A stretch of DNA of 64,000 nt from Pelosinus sp. IPA-1. Lineage in GTDB: Bacteria; Bacillota; Negativicutes; DSM-13327. The stretch covers positions 372,001 through 436,000 of the forward strand of contig NZ_BSVC01000005.1 in NCBI RefSeq assembly GCF_030269905.1, in the 5' to 3' direction. The notes beneath the pieces were generated by a model. That model made no database searches, had not been told where the DNA came from, and saw nothing but the letters and a program-made list of their open reading frames with translations. Below, one piece after another: positions 44,113 to 54,660 of the stretch. Every line of letters begins with the position of its first letter. The first letter of the stretch is position 1. The position numbers were made by a program, and so were the translations under genes.

Positions 44113-45222
44113 ATGAAAATATCCTGCACAAAAGATCAGCTTAATCACGCTGTTCAAACGGTACAAAAAGCAATTGCCACAAAAACACCTATGCCAATAC
44201 TAACAGGAATCTATTTAACTGCTTTTGACAATAAAATCGAATTACAAGCAACAAACTATGAAATAGGTATAAGTTGTACAATTGATGCAATTGTTGAAGA
44301 ACCAGGAAACATTGTTATTTCAGGACGTTATTTCCAAGAGTTAGTTAGAAAACTACCTGGCGATACAATTGAAATTGCTTCTAATCTTGAAGATAGAACA
44401 ATACAAATTACTTCGAATCAAGCACAATTTAATTTATTAAGCTTACCAGCAGAAGAATTTCCTGTATTAAAAAAACCAACAAGTGACACGATTATAACTG
44501 TCAAAGATAATATTTTAAGAGAACTTATCAAAAAAACAGTGTTTGCCTGTGCAAATGACGAGTCTCGTCCTATCTTTACAGGTGCATTATTAGAAATTAA
44601 TCAACATGAAATTAATATGGTTGCGACAAATACTCATCGATTGGCAATAAAAAAAGACCATATTGGTCATAATACAGATAATGTTAAAATGATTATTCCT
44701 GCTAAAATTTTAAATGAATTAGCACGTATTATGATTTCAGATATTCCTATGGATGTAACTATTTATTATCAGAAAAACCAAGTTTCCTTTGGCTTTGATA
44801 ATGTATATATTATTTCTCGGTTAATTGAGGGACAATTTCCCGATTATAATAAGGTCATTCCTGCTAATTTTGCTACAAGCATTACCATTGACACTCATTC
44901 CTTTATGGATGCAGTAGAACGTGTCTCCTTATTAGCTAGAGATGGAGATTATAATATTATTAAATTGGCTTTTAAAAATGATTGTGTTATTATTACATCT
45001 AATAATCCCGATATTGGTAAGGCATGTGAGACAGTTTCAACAATTATGCAAGGTAATGAAGTAGAAATTGCATTTAATGCCAAATATGTTACTGATATTT
45101 TAAAAAATATTAATAGTGAAAAATTAATTTTTTCACTAAATACGCCTCTTAGCCCAGCTAGTGTTAAGCCAATTGATGATGAAACCTATAATTATATTAT
45201 TACACCTGTGAGGACTAATTAA
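44113..45222 (+). CDS. dnaN: DNA polymerase III beta subunit (sliding clamp)
   Basis: A 369-aa clamp with three similar domains. Family stretches visible are NHAVQTVQKAIATKTPMPILTG-type N-terminus, ISGRYFQELVRKLP, SLPAEEFPVL and the C-terminal YIITPVR. It encircles DNA and tethers the polymerase. ATG at 44113 with GGAGG eight bases upstream. The stop overlaps the yaaA start (TAATG). Confidence 0.96.
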   Translation: MKISCTKDQLNHAVQTVQKAIATKTPMPILTGIYLTAFDNKIELQATNYEIGISCTIDAIVEEPGNIVISGRYFQELVRKLPGDTIEIASNLEDRTIQITSNQAQFNLLSLPAEEFPVLKKPTSDTIITVKDNILRELIKKTVFACANDESRPIFTGALLEINQHEINMVATNTHRLAIKKDHIGHNTDNVKMIIPAKILNELARIMISDIPMDVTIYYQKNQVSFGFDNVYIISRLIEGQFPDYNKVIPANFATSITIDTHSFMDAVERVSLLARDGDYNIIKLAFKNDCVIITSNNPDIGKACETVSTIMQGNEVEIAFNAKYVTDILKNINSEKLIFSLNTPLSPASVKPIDDETYNYIITPVRTN

Positions 45223-45437
45223 TGGAAGAAATAGGGATAACAACACCTACAATTCAATTAGATCAATTTTTAAAATGGGCTGGTATTGTGGAAAGCGGTG
45301 GACAAGTTAAATTATTTATTGAAGACGGATTAGTTTTTGTTAATGAAGTACAAATTAGCGAACGTCGTAAGAAATTGCAGCCTGGTGATATTGTAGCAAT
45401 TAAAGAAATTGGAATATGGAAAGTAACGGCTGAATAA
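45222..45437 (+). CDS. yaaA: S4-domain RNA-binding protein YaaA
   Basis: A 71-aa protein that is essentially one S4 RNA-binding domain (IQLDQFLKWAGIVESGGQVK, DGLVFVNEV, RRKKLQPGDIV). It matches YaaA/RlbA, found between dnaN and recF across Firmicutes and linked to ribosome assembly. It overlaps dnaN by one base. Confidence 0.92.
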   Translation: MEEIGITTPTIQLDQFLKWAGIVESGGQVKLFIEDGLVFVNEVQISERRKKLQPGDIVAIKEIGIWKVTAE

Positions 45438-45448
45438 AAGGTGTTGCC

Positions 45449-46546
45449 ATGAAAGTAAATAAAATAGTATTACGAAATTACCGAAATTATGTTGATCTTT
45501 CGTTAGATTTTACCCAAGGAATTAATATCTTTATTGGTCAAAATGCTCAGGGTAAAACCAATATTCTAGAATCAATTTATTATGGAGCTATGGGACGTTC
45601 TCATCGTACAAATGTAGATGCAGAACTTATTCGTTGGCAGCAAGAAAATGGCAGTATCACTATTTTATTTTCCCGAATGAATATTGAAAATAGCTTGGTT
45701 ATTAAACTAAGTAATCATCAAAAAAAAGAAATAATCTCAAATAATTATGGAATTAAACCACGGGAATTGATTGGTTTACTAAATGTAGTATTATTTTCAC
45801 CCGAAGATTTAATGCTTATAAAAGGTATGCCTGCTATGCGCAGGCGCTTTTTAGATATAGAAATATCACAAGCAAACCCTACTTATTATCAGCAATTATT
45901 AAAGTACAATCGTATTGTTACACAAAGAAATAATTTATTAAAAAAGATTAGGGAAAACAAAGAAAAACACGATATGTTAGATGCATGGGATGATCAATTG
46001 GCGGTAACGGCAAGTAAAATTGTAACGAAACGATTAGATGCCGTGAAAAAATTAGCAATGTTAGCTAATTTAATGCATCGGAAAATAACGGCAAGTAAAG
46101 AAAATTTAACGCTTGTTTACCAAAAACATGAGATACAAGAAACTGAAATGGAAAAGCTTAAAATTGAATATAAAAACAAACTATTACAATTTAGGCAAAA
46201 TGATATTTGGCGTGGTAGTACAAGTATAGGTCCCCATAAAGACGATTTAATTCTTACCGTAAATGGTGTTAATTTAAGAACGTTTGGCTCACAAGGTCAG
46301 CAGCGGACAGGGGTACTTTCATTAAAGCTGGCAGAATTAGAATTTATTAAGTCTGAGACAGGGGAATATCCTATTTTGTTATTAGACGATGTTATGAGTG
46401 AGTTAGATGCTTCTCGTCGTGAGCATTTATTAGCTTTTATAAAAGATCGTGTACAAACAATTATTACCGCTACGGAAGAAAAGTATTTTCCTAATTGGGA
46501 ATTTGGTAAATACTATCATGTTGCTAATGGCACAATAGTGGAGTGA
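45449..46546 (+). CDS. recF: DNA replication and repair protein RecF
   Basis: A 365-aa SMC-like ATPase for recombinational gap repair: Walker A IGQNAQGKTNILESIYY near residue 30-45, the signature segment FGSQGQQRTGVLSLKLAE and Walker B ILLLDDVMSELD. ATG at 45449 after AAAGGTG. Eleven nt downstream of yaaA. Confidence 0.95.
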   Translation: MKVNKIVLRNYRNYVDLSLDFTQGINIFIGQNAQGKTNILESIYYGAMGRSHRTNVDAELIRWQQENGSITILFSRMNIENSLVIKLSNHQKKEIISNNYGIKPRELIGLLNVVLFSPEDLMLIKGMPAMRRRFLDIEISQANPTYYQQLLKYNRIVTQRNNLLKKIRENKEKHDMLDAWDDQLAVTASKIVTKRLDAVKKLAMLANLMHRKITASKENLTLVYQKHEIQETEMEKLKIEYKNKLLQFRQNDIWRGSTSIGPHKDDLILTVNGVNLRTFGSQGQQRTGVLSLKLAELEFIKSETGEYPILLLDDVMSELDASRREHLLAFIKDRVQTIITATEEKYFPNWEFGKYYHVANGTIVE

Positions 46547-46551
46547 ATACT

Positions 46552-47388
46552 ATGCTAAAAGTGGATAATATCCTTTCTCATACGATAAAAAATATGGGGC
46601 TTCAACGAAAATACAATGCACAGTCCGTTATTTATCACTGGAAAAAAATAGTTGGTGATGATATTGCCGCAAATACTTATCCACGCGTAGTACAGCAAGG
46701 AACATTAATGGTCGGAGTTAATAGTTCTGTTTGGTCTCATCATTTATCGATGATGAAAGAAAGCATTATCGATAAAATTAATAATTATGTTGGTGAGAAA
46801 CTAATTTTTGATATTCGTTTTCAAGCAGGATATTTTAGCAATTTACAGAATGAAGAAGATACCGATATTAATGTTGTAGCGCCTACAAAATATAAATTAA
46901 GTAAAGTTAAATTAGATGAATCTGATATAAAAATTATGCAAGATACTGCTGCTTATATTAGTGATAAGTATTTAAAGCAAAAAATATTGCGTATGATGCG
47001 CAAAAATTTTGCTTTAAATAAAATAAAAAAACAGCATAACTGGCACCAGTGTGCCAGTTGTACTGTTTTATGTCCTCCAGATGAAATGCAGTGTACTGCC
47101 TGCACACTGGCTAAAAAACACACATTACTCTATACTATTATTAATACATTAAAAGAAATTCCTTGGATACGTTATGCTGAATTAAATAATCATATTACCT
47201 GTACAGAAGACGAATTTCGTCAAGCTAAATATACGCTAACAGCTTCCATCAGTAGGGATCTGCAAGAAGGCGATAATGATAAATTTAAAATTATGAGTTT
47301 TATAATGCTAACTACTGGAGCAAAAATTGAGGCGGTTAATGATGCAATTATTAATAAAACTTTGGAAAAATTCAGGAGGAATAAGTAA
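46552..47388 (+). CDS. DUF721 (DciA-like) protein with cysteine-rich C-terminal extension
   Basis: A 278-aa protein. Residues about 1-100 match DUF721/DciA (VIYHWKKIVGDDIAANTYP, LMVGVNSSVWSHHLSMMK), the family of ancestral replicative-helicase loaders. The rest is an unusual extension with a zinc-ribbon-like CASC-x8-CTAC pattern (about residues 165-190) followed by a helical domain. The position between recF and remB matches where many bacteria keep DUF721. The ATG at 46552 has GGAG eight bases upstream; a GTG at 46543 overlapping the recF stop is less likely. Role in helicase loading is inferred from the family. Confidence 0.8.
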   Translation: MLKVDNILSHTIKNMGLQRKYNAQSVIYHWKKIVGDDIAANTYPRVVQQGTLMVGVNSSVWSHHLSMMKESIIDKINNYVGEKLIFDIRFQAGYFSNLQNEEDTDINVVAPTKYKLSKVKLDESDIKIMQDTAAYISDKYLKQKILRMMRKNFALNKIKKQHNWHQCASCTVLCPPDEMQCTACTLAKKHTLLYTIINTLKEIPWIRYAELNNHITCTEDEFRQAKYTLTASISRDLQEGDNDKFKIMSFIMLTTGAKIEAVNDAIINKTLEKFRRNK

Positions 47389-47642
47389 TGTTTTTACATC
47401 TAGGAGCTGATATGGTTGTTCCTTTGCGTGATGTTATTTCCATTACTGATTTAAAGTCAGCACAATCAGGTATTAATAGTGAGTTTCTCAAGAAGATGCG
47501 AGATGAAAAACGAATTTTTGATATTTCAGAAAATGATCCAAAGAGTTTTGTTATTACTACCAATAAGGTTTATTTATCAGCTATTTCATCATTAACATTG
47601 AAAAAGAGAGCTGGTCATTTTCAAATATATGAAAATATTTAA
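47388..47642 (+). CDS. remB: RemB/YaaB (DUF370) regulator
   Basis: An 84-aa DUF370 protein: MFLHLGADMVVPLRDVISI followed by a short helical part. It matches YaaB/RemB, which sits between recF and gyrB in Bacillus. Its paralogue RemA activates matrix genes; a direct role for RemB is less clear. The start overlaps the previous stop (TAATG), with AGGAGG upstream. Confidence 0.88.
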   Translation: MFLHLGADMVVPLRDVISITDLKSAQSGINSEFLKKMRDEKRIFDISENDPKSFVITTNKVYLSAISSLTLKKRAGHFQIYENI

Positions 47643-47665
47643 AGATATATACGCTGAGATTGTAA

Positions 47666-49624
<1,959 letters not shown>

Positions 49625-49630
49625 TAATGA

Positions 49631-49660
49631 CCTCCCAGCCTTAAGCTGGGAGATTTTTTT
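49631..49660 (+). terminator. Intrinsic terminator of gyrB
   Basis: CTCCCAGC/GCTGGGAG arms (49632-49639, 49645-49652), 5-nt loop, then seven T. Confidence 0.92.
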
Positions 49661-49733
49661 CTATTGATAAAAGGGGAGGAATATAGTAGTAAGTATGGAA
49701 GTAATATAAATGTTTATATTGCAGGAGGAATCT

Positions 49734-50159
49734 ATGCGCATTGCAGTGGTTGACGGACAGGGTGGAGGTATGGGAAAGTTTATTATAGAAAAAATAAGAA
49801 AAGAGTTTAAAGAACAAATAGAAATCCTTGCTTTAGGGACAAATGCTTTAGCAACTTCGTCTATGTTAAAGGCAGGAGCAAATGAAGGAGCTACGGGCGA
49901 GAATGCAATTGTCTATAACAGTCAGGAAGTTGATTTAATTATAGGTTCATTAAGTATTATTATGGCGAATGCCATGCTAGGTGAACTTACACCCAAGATG
50001 GCTGAAGTAATAACGAATAGCAAGGCACGTAAATTGTTAATACCTATTTATCGAGGGAATGTTGATATTATAGGAATGTCAGCGGATCCACTTCCTCATT
50101 TAGTGGATAGTTTAATAATGCAAGTAAGACAATACGTAAGGGGGTTAGAACATGTGTGA
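49734..50159 (+). CDS. DUF3842 family protein
   Basis: A 141-aa protein of the DUF3842 family, starting with a Rossmann-like MRIAVVDGQGGGMGKFI. Further conserved stretches are ALGTNALATSSMLKAGAN and GSLSIIMANAMLGELTP. Function unknown; it may bind a nucleotide. The ATG at 49734 is seven bases after AGGAGG. It overlaps the CooT-family gene by 8 nt, so the two are coupled; the partner suggests a nickel- or metal-linked role. Confidence 0.82.
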   Translation: MRIAVVDGQGGGMGKFIIEKIRKEFKEQIEILALGTNALATSSMLKAGANEGATGENAIVYNSQEVDLIIGSLSIIMANAMLGELTPKMAEVITNSKARKLLIPIYRGNVDIIGMSADPLPHLVDSLIMQVRQYVRGLEHV

Positions 50160-50343
50160 AGCTAACGTGTATTTACTTAATAATGATGTAGAAGAATTAT
50201 TGCTTGAACGAGTAGACAAAATAATACCTAAAGACGGAGAAATTTATCTTGAAAATATATTTGGGCATCGTAAAACATTGGCTGCGCGAATAAAGGAGCT
50301 CCATTTAGTTGATCATAGAATTCTGTTAGAGAGAATAGTATAA
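50152..50343 (+). CDS. CooT-family nickel-binding protein
   Basis: A 63-aa protein beginning MCEANVYL, the hallmark of CooT, a small dimeric protein that binds nickel through Cys2 for carbon monoxide dehydrogenase maturation. The rest (DKIIPKDGEIYLENIFGHRKTL) fits the beta-barrel family pattern. It overlaps DUF3842 by 8 nt and is followed by a CbiM-type metal transporter. Confidence 0.88.
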   Translation: MCEANVYLLNNDVEELLLERVDKIIPKDGEIYLENIFGHRKTLAARIKELHLVDHRILLERIV

Positions 50344-50381
50344 AAAAAATTATAAAGTGTATTTAGAAAAGATAGAGTATA

Positions 50382-50390
50382 TGGTATTAT
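50382..50390 (+). promoter_or_regulatory. Extended -10 promoter of the cbiM leader
   Basis: TGGTATTAT (TG at 50382-50383, -10 hexamer 50385-50390), giving a start near 50397, just before the 5' stem of the leader. No clear -35 box. Confidence 0.55.
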
Positions 50391-50397
50391 ATGTATA

Positions 50398-50535
50398 TGA
50401 AAATCGGTTGCAGTTAATAACGCTAAGCAGAAGTTTAGTTAACCGATGATGCTTTATAAATAAATATGTGAACAACAAACCATGAAGGGAATGGCGATAA
50501 GAACTATCGCTAACTTCATGGTTTACTTTTTTAGT
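50398..50535 (+). promoter_or_regulatory. Structured leader with attenuator-like hairpin before cbiM, class unknown
   Basis: The 264-nt gap before cbiM holds a 5' structure closed by ATCGG/CCGAT (50402 to about 50446) with nested pairings GTTAA/TTAAC and CTAA/TTAG. After a single-stranded linker comes a long hairpin (50477-50524: AAACCATGAAG/CTTCATGGTTT and TGGCGATA/TATCGCTA), then CTTTTTTAG. A promoter-leader-terminator-metal transporter order is typical of riboswitch or attenuator control. I see no cobalamin (GCCACTG) core and no match to the NiCo motif as I remember it. Confidence 0.6.
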
Positions 50536-50607
50536 AGGAGGTGTTATATAATTAAGTTGGTATAGATAGCAAAATAGAAAAGTAAGATATGAAAATGGAG
50601 GTTCTCT

Positions 50608-51282
50608 ATGCATATACCTGATGGTTATTTAAGTCCTTCTACCTGTTTGTCAATTAGTACTGCTATGTTGCCTGTTTGGTACAAAGCTTCTTCTGTAATT
50701 AAAAAGAATTTAGATATATCCCAAGTTCCTTATATGGCGATGGGGGCGGTTTTTTCATTTTTAATTATGATGTTTAATATTCCTATCCCTAATGGAACGA
50801 CAGCCCATGCAATTGGTGGTGTAATGATTGCAATTGCCTTAGGGCCTTGGGTCGCTGTAATTGGGGTTAGTGTGGCATTATTTATTCAAGCTATTGTTTT
50901 TGGTGATGGAGGCATATTGGCATTTGGTGTGAATGCATTTAATATGGCTTTTGTCATGCCTTTTGTAGGATATTATATATTTAACGTACTTACCAAGGGC
51001 GCTGAGGTTGGTTCTAAAAGATACATAGCAGCAGCTGGTGTTGCTGGTTACATTGGGCTTAATATGGCAGCACTTCTGGCAGCAATTGAATTTGGTATTC
51101 AACCTTTATTATTTACAGCCGCTGATGGAACGCCCCTTTATTGTCCTTATGGTTTAAATGTTACGGTTCCAGCAATGATGATGGTGCATCTTACTGTTGC
51201 AGGAGTAGTGGAAGGTATTTTTACTGCTATAGGAATACGATATATAACAAAAAATTCACCTGAATTAGTTCTAAAGGGGTAG
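50608..51282 (+). CDS. cbiM: CbiM-type cobalt/nickel ECF transporter substrate-specific component
   Basis: A 224-aa membrane protein beginning MHIPDGYLSPSTC: the free N-terminus and His2 bind Co2+ or Ni2+ in this family. About six to seven membrane helices; NGTTAHAIGGVMIAIALGPW and GDGGILAFGVNAFNMAF are family motifs. Co versus Ni cannot be decided; the upstream CooT gene hints at nickel. ATG at 50608 with GGAGG upstream. No cbiQ or cbiO gene follows in the window. Confidence 0.92.
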   Translation: MHIPDGYLSPSTCLSISTAMLPVWYKASSVIKKNLDISQVPYMAMGAVFSFLIMMFNIPIPNGTTAHAIGGVMIAIALGPWVAVIGVSVALFIQAIVFGDGGILAFGVNAFNMAFVMPFVGYYIFNVLTKGAEVGSKRYIAAAGVAGYIGLNMAALLAAIEFGIQPLLFTAADGTPLYCPYGLNVTVPAMMMVHLTVAGVVEGIFTAIGIRYITKNSPELVLKG

Positions 51283-51292
51283 GGATGATAAG

Positions 51293-51610
51293 ATGAAACA
51301 AAAATATGGAATTATATTACTTATTATGGCATTGCTATCACCCTTGGGTTTAATCGCTGAGGGAACGGCTTGGGGTGAATGGGGCTTAGAGGATCTTACT
51401 GAATTAGTAGGATATGTACCTCAAGGACTTGAACAGGCGCAGGAGTGGTGGGCCGCCATTTTTCCTGATTATACAATTCCTATTTTAGGAGAAGGAAAAG
51501 TAGTTGAGAGTATTAGCTATGTATGTTCTGCACTGATTGGCTCCGGTTTAATTTATGGATTAATAGTTTTGTATGGAAAGATGATAATTAAGAAAGCCTC
51601 TACGATGTAA
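51293..51610 (+). CDS. PDGLE-domain CbiN-like partner of CbiM
   Basis: A 105-aa protein with an N-terminal membrane helix (about 5-24), an extracytoplasmic loop (WGEWGLEDLTELVGYVPQGLE, PDYTIPILG) and a C-terminal helix (about 78-98). This is the PDGLE/CbiN-like pattern of the small subunit of CbiMN transporters. Eleven nt after cbiM, ATG preceded by AGGGATGA. Confidence 0.82.
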   Translation: MKQKYGIILLIMALLSPLGLIAEGTAWGEWGLEDLTELVGYVPQGLEQAQEWWAAIFPDYTIPILGEGKVVESISYVCSALIGSGLIYGLIVLYGKMIIKKASTM

Positions 51611-51613
51611 TAA

Positions 51614-51655
51614 AAAAATGACTCTATAGAGTAAAAACTCTATAGAGTCATTTTT
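51614..51655. terminator. Bidirectional terminator between the CbiMN genes and queT
   Basis: Perfect 19-nt arms (AAAAATGACTCTATAGAGT and complement), 4-nt loop, between convergent genes. Confidence 0.92.
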
Positions 51656-51670
51656 AAAAAGGATAACTTT

Positions 51671-52120
51671 TCAAACCCTATACTTTTTTAGTATTATGAT
51701 AAGGGGATAACCAATAGCAAAGACAATAATTGCTTCACTTACGGCAATGGATAATATTGTAAACCAATAAGGCATGGCATATAATATAGAAAGATAGCTG
51801 CCTACAATAAGAGCATTAATAATGATGGGAGACAGGTAGGCAAAAAAATTCATTCTAAACCGATAAGTGCACCAAGCTGCCAGCAGTGTAGCAAGGCTAC
51901 CGCCTACAATGTCCCACAAACCTAATCCGCCGAATATATTAGCGGCTAATGTACCGATAAATAATCCATAAATAGCCTCGGGGAAGAGAATAGGGAGCAA
52001 GGTAAGGGCTTCACTTAGGCGAAATTGTAAGGGACCATAAGAGATGGGTGCTAGGACATAAGTTAGGCTTGTATATAAAACGGCAATCATTGCAGCACGA
52101 AGTAGATAGCGAGTATCCAT
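51671..52120 (-). CDS. queT: QueT family queuosine-precursor ECF transporter S component
   Basis: A 149-aa membrane protein of the QueT family, the substrate-binding part of an ECF transporter for queuosine precursors. Family stretches: PISYGPLQFRLSEALTLLPILFPEAIYGLFIG and ANIFGGLGLWDIVGGSLATLL. The start is the ATG at 52120, five bases after GGAGG; a TTG four codons upstream overlaps that site. Upstream on the minus strand a TATAAT (52160-52155) is present, but no preQ1 riboswitch was recognised. Confidence 0.88.
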   Translation of the reverse strand: MDTRYLLRAAMIAVLYTSLTYVLAPISYGPLQFRLSEALTLLPILFPEAIYGLFIGTLAANIFGGLGLWDIVGGSLATLLAAWCTYRFRMNFFAYLSPIIINALIVGSYLSILYAMPYWFTILSIAVSEAIIVFAIGYPLIIILKKYRV

Positions 52121-52261
52121 AATTACCTCCAAGTAATATTAATTGTACTTATATTATAGCGAGTTAAAATCTACTAGGAAAGTTTTTTCAAAAGAGATAT
52201 AGTATTAATAATAAAAAACAAACATACGTTCCTAAAATATTTGTAGAGTACCTCTAAGAGA

Positions 52262-52270
52262 TGGTATAAT
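52262..52270 (+). promoter_or_regulatory. Extended -10 promoter of ftsK
   Basis: TGGTATAAT (hexamer 52265-52270) gives a start near 52277, 30 nt before the TTG start codon. Confidence 0.6.
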
Positions 52271-52307
52271 ACGGATTAGAATAATAGAAAGAATTAGGTG
52301 GTACATA

Positions 52308-54653
52308 TTGTCTAATAAAAGCAGTAAAAATCAACAATCAGAACATAGATGTAATATAAATCCAAGGCTTCGCTCTGAAGTAGTGGGTATATTTCTTTTG
52401 TCAGCAGGTATTATTTCAATTATTAGCATATTGGATTTTAATACGGGTTCTATTGGATTGTATATATCTAAATTTCTGAAGTATACTTTTGGTGTAGGAG
52501 CTTTTGTAATTCCTTTGCTTATGATGATTATTGGTGGCTTCTATATAAAAACAGATCATGGAATTATATATAGTGTTCGCTTTTGGGGATTATCTTTATT
52601 GTATATTTCCTTATTGGGCTTAGCACATCATTTTTTAATCAGTGAAAATAAAGAAATACTTCCAGAAAGTTTAGTCAGTGGCGGTGGTATTGTTGGTGGT
52701 ATGTTACTATTTATCTTACGTAAATTTTTTGGTTTTTATGGATCCTTTGTCTTATTAATATCATCTAGTTTATGTGGTATCTTAATTGCAACAACTTGGT
52801 CATTATATCAGACTTTTGTATCTGCAAAAGAAAAAACGCAGCAAGGATTATCTACTGCCATTGAACAAATTGAGAAGGTAGGTAAATTTTATAATCAAGA
52901 AAAAGATCGAAAGTTCGCTAAAATAAATAATAAACAAGAGAGACAACAGGAGATAGCAGTACTAGAACAAGCGGCAAGTTTAGCTGAAAAACCATTATTA
53001 GATCGTTTATTAGAGCAAGCAGCTTTACAAGAACAAGAAGAATCTCGTTCTAAAGCAAGGACGGAAGAGCCAATTCATCAAGTACAAGAAAGTAATATAG
53101 AAATAAAAGCAAAACAGGTTGCTAAAGGAAAAATTGAAAATGATCATTCGGTATTAGAGCCTGAAACTAAGCCTTTTGCTGGTTATATATTGCCACCACT
53201 ATCTCTACTACAAAAATCAACAAATCAAACAGATAGTAAAAGAGCAAAAGAAGTAGCCAATAATGCTAAAATTTTGGAAAATACCTTGGAAAGTTTTAAT
53301 GTTAAAGCCAAAATGATTCATATTAGTCAAGGACCTACTGTCACTCGTTATGAATTAGAACCTGCCCCAGGGGTCAAGGTGAGCAAGATTGTTAATTTAG
53401 CAGATGATATAGCCTTAAGCTTAGCTGCTTCGGGAGTGCGTATCGAAGCGCCGATACCTGGTAAGGCCGCAATTGGTATTGAGGTTCCTAATAAGGTTTT
53501 AGCAAGTGTCCCATTAAGAGACGTATTAGAAACAGATGAATTTTTAAAGTCCAAATCAAAGCTAATCGTTGCTTTAGGTAAAGATATTGCAGGGCAAACT
53601 ATAACAGCAGATTTAGGTAAAATGCCTCATTTATTAGTTGCTGGTTCAACTGGTTCTGGTAAAAGTGTATGTATTAATACATTATTAACGAGTATTTTAT
53701 TTAAAGCTACTCCTGAGGAAGTACGGCTAATACTGGTGGATCCTAAAGTAGTTGAGCTAACCAGTTATAATGGTTTGCCTCATTTACTAACACCTGTAGT
53801 GACGGATGCTCAAAAAGCTGCTGCTGCTTTAAGATGGGCTGTACAAGAAATGGAACGTCGCTATGAAATGTTTGCCGCTGCTGGAGTTAGGGATATTGGT
53901 CGATATAATGAGTTAATTGATAATTTTCCTGTTGGAGAAGGTTCAAGCGGTGAAAAGATTCCCTATATATTGATTATTATTGATGAGTTAGCTGACTTAA
54001 TGATGGTTTCACCAGTGGACGTAGAAGACGCCATTATTAGGTTAGCACAAAAAGCTCGTGCTGCTGGTATTCATATGGTATTGGCTACACAAAGACCTTC
54101 TGTAGATGTTATCACTGGCCTTATTAAGGCTAATGTTCCTTCAAGAATAGCCTTTGCAGTATCATCTCAAATTGACTCTCGTACCATTCTTGATATGGCA
54201 GGGGCAGAAAAATTATTAGGTAAAGGGGACATGTTGTTTTATCCGATTGGTATGTCCAAACCTCTCAGGGTGCAAGGAGCCTTTATTGCTGATAGTGAGG
54301 TGGAACAGCTTACTGAGTATATAAAAAAACAAATAGAACCTCCAGAATATATGGAGGGAATTACGGCTTGTGAAGGTACTACTAAAGGGGAAAACAGCCC
54401 AAGTGTTTTTGAAGATGAATTATTTGAGGAAGCAGTACGTATTATCATGGAGTTAAACCAAGCATCCGCATCGATGCTGCAAAGAAAGTTTCGGATTGGA
54501 TATACTCGCGCTTCCCGATTAATTGATACCATGGAAGAAATGAAGATTATTGGCCCTAATATGGGCAGTAAACCTCGAGATATTATAATGACCTATGATC
54601 AGGTATGTGAGCGGTATTTTTCGCACGAAGATAAACCTGCTGAAGAGGTGTGA
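52308..54653 (+). CDS. ftsK: DNA translocase FtsK/SpoIIIE
   Basis: A 781-aa FtsK/SpoIIIE. Four N-terminal membrane helices (about residues 22-165) anchor it at the septum, followed by a Gln/Glu/Lys-rich linker (about 170-290). The RecA-like motor has Walker A GSTGSGKS (about 446-453), LVDPKVVELTSYNGLPHLL and the IIIDELADLMM Walker B region. The C-terminal winged-helix gamma domain (LNQASASMLQRKFRIGYTRASRL) reads polar DNA motifs. It pumps DNA through the closing septum. The start is a TTG at 52308 with AGGTGG seven to eight bases upstream. Confidence 0.95.
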   Translation: MSNKSSKNQQSEHRCNINPRLRSEVVGIFLLSAGIISIISILDFNTGSIGLYISKFLKYTFGVGAFVIPLLMMIIGGFYIKTDHGIIYSVRFWGLSLLYISLLGLAHHFLISENKEILPESLVSGGGIVGGMLLFILRKFFGFYGSFVLLISSSLCGILIATTWSLYQTFVSAKEKTQQGLSTAIEQIEKVGKFYNQEKDRKFAKINNKQERQQEIAVLEQAASLAEKPLLDRLLEQAALQEQEESRSKARTEEPIHQVQESNIEIKAKQVAKGKIENDHSVLEPETKPFAGYILPPLSLLQKSTNQTDSKRAKEVANNAKILENTLESFNVKAKMIHISQGPTVTRYELEPAPGVKVSKIVNLADDIALSLAASGVRIEAPIPGKAAIGIEVPNKVLASVPLRDVLETDEFLKSKSKLIVALGKDIAGQTITADLGKMPHLLVAGSTGSGKSVCINTLLTSILFKATPEEVRLILVDPKVVELTSYNGLPHLLTPVVTDAQKAAAALRWAVQEMERRYEMFAAAGVRDIGRYNELIDNFPVGEGSSGEKIPYILIIIDELADLMMVSPVDVEDAIIRLAQKARAAGIHMVLATQRPSVDVITGLIKANVPSRIAFAVSSQIDSRTILDMAGAEKLLGKGDMLFYPIGMSKPLRVQGAFIADSEVEQLTEYIKKQIEPPEYMEGITACEGTTKGENSPSVFEDELFEEAVRIIMELNQASASMLQRKFRIGYTRASRLIDTMEEMKIIGPNMGSKPRDIIMTYDQVCERYFSHEDKPAEEV

Positions 54654-54660
54654 TGATATT

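Noticed and set aside
50398-50535. Cobalamin riboswitch before cbiM
   Set aside because: The GCCACTG core and other B12-box elements are not present.
50350-50613. 87-codon minus-strand frame before cbiM
   Set aside because: Antisense to the structured cbiM leader; composition and lack of ribosome site argue against coding.
52121-52307. preQ1 riboswitch before queT
   Set aside because: No GGTTCTAGC-type loop or A-rich tail with the expected pairing was found; only a TATAAT is visible.
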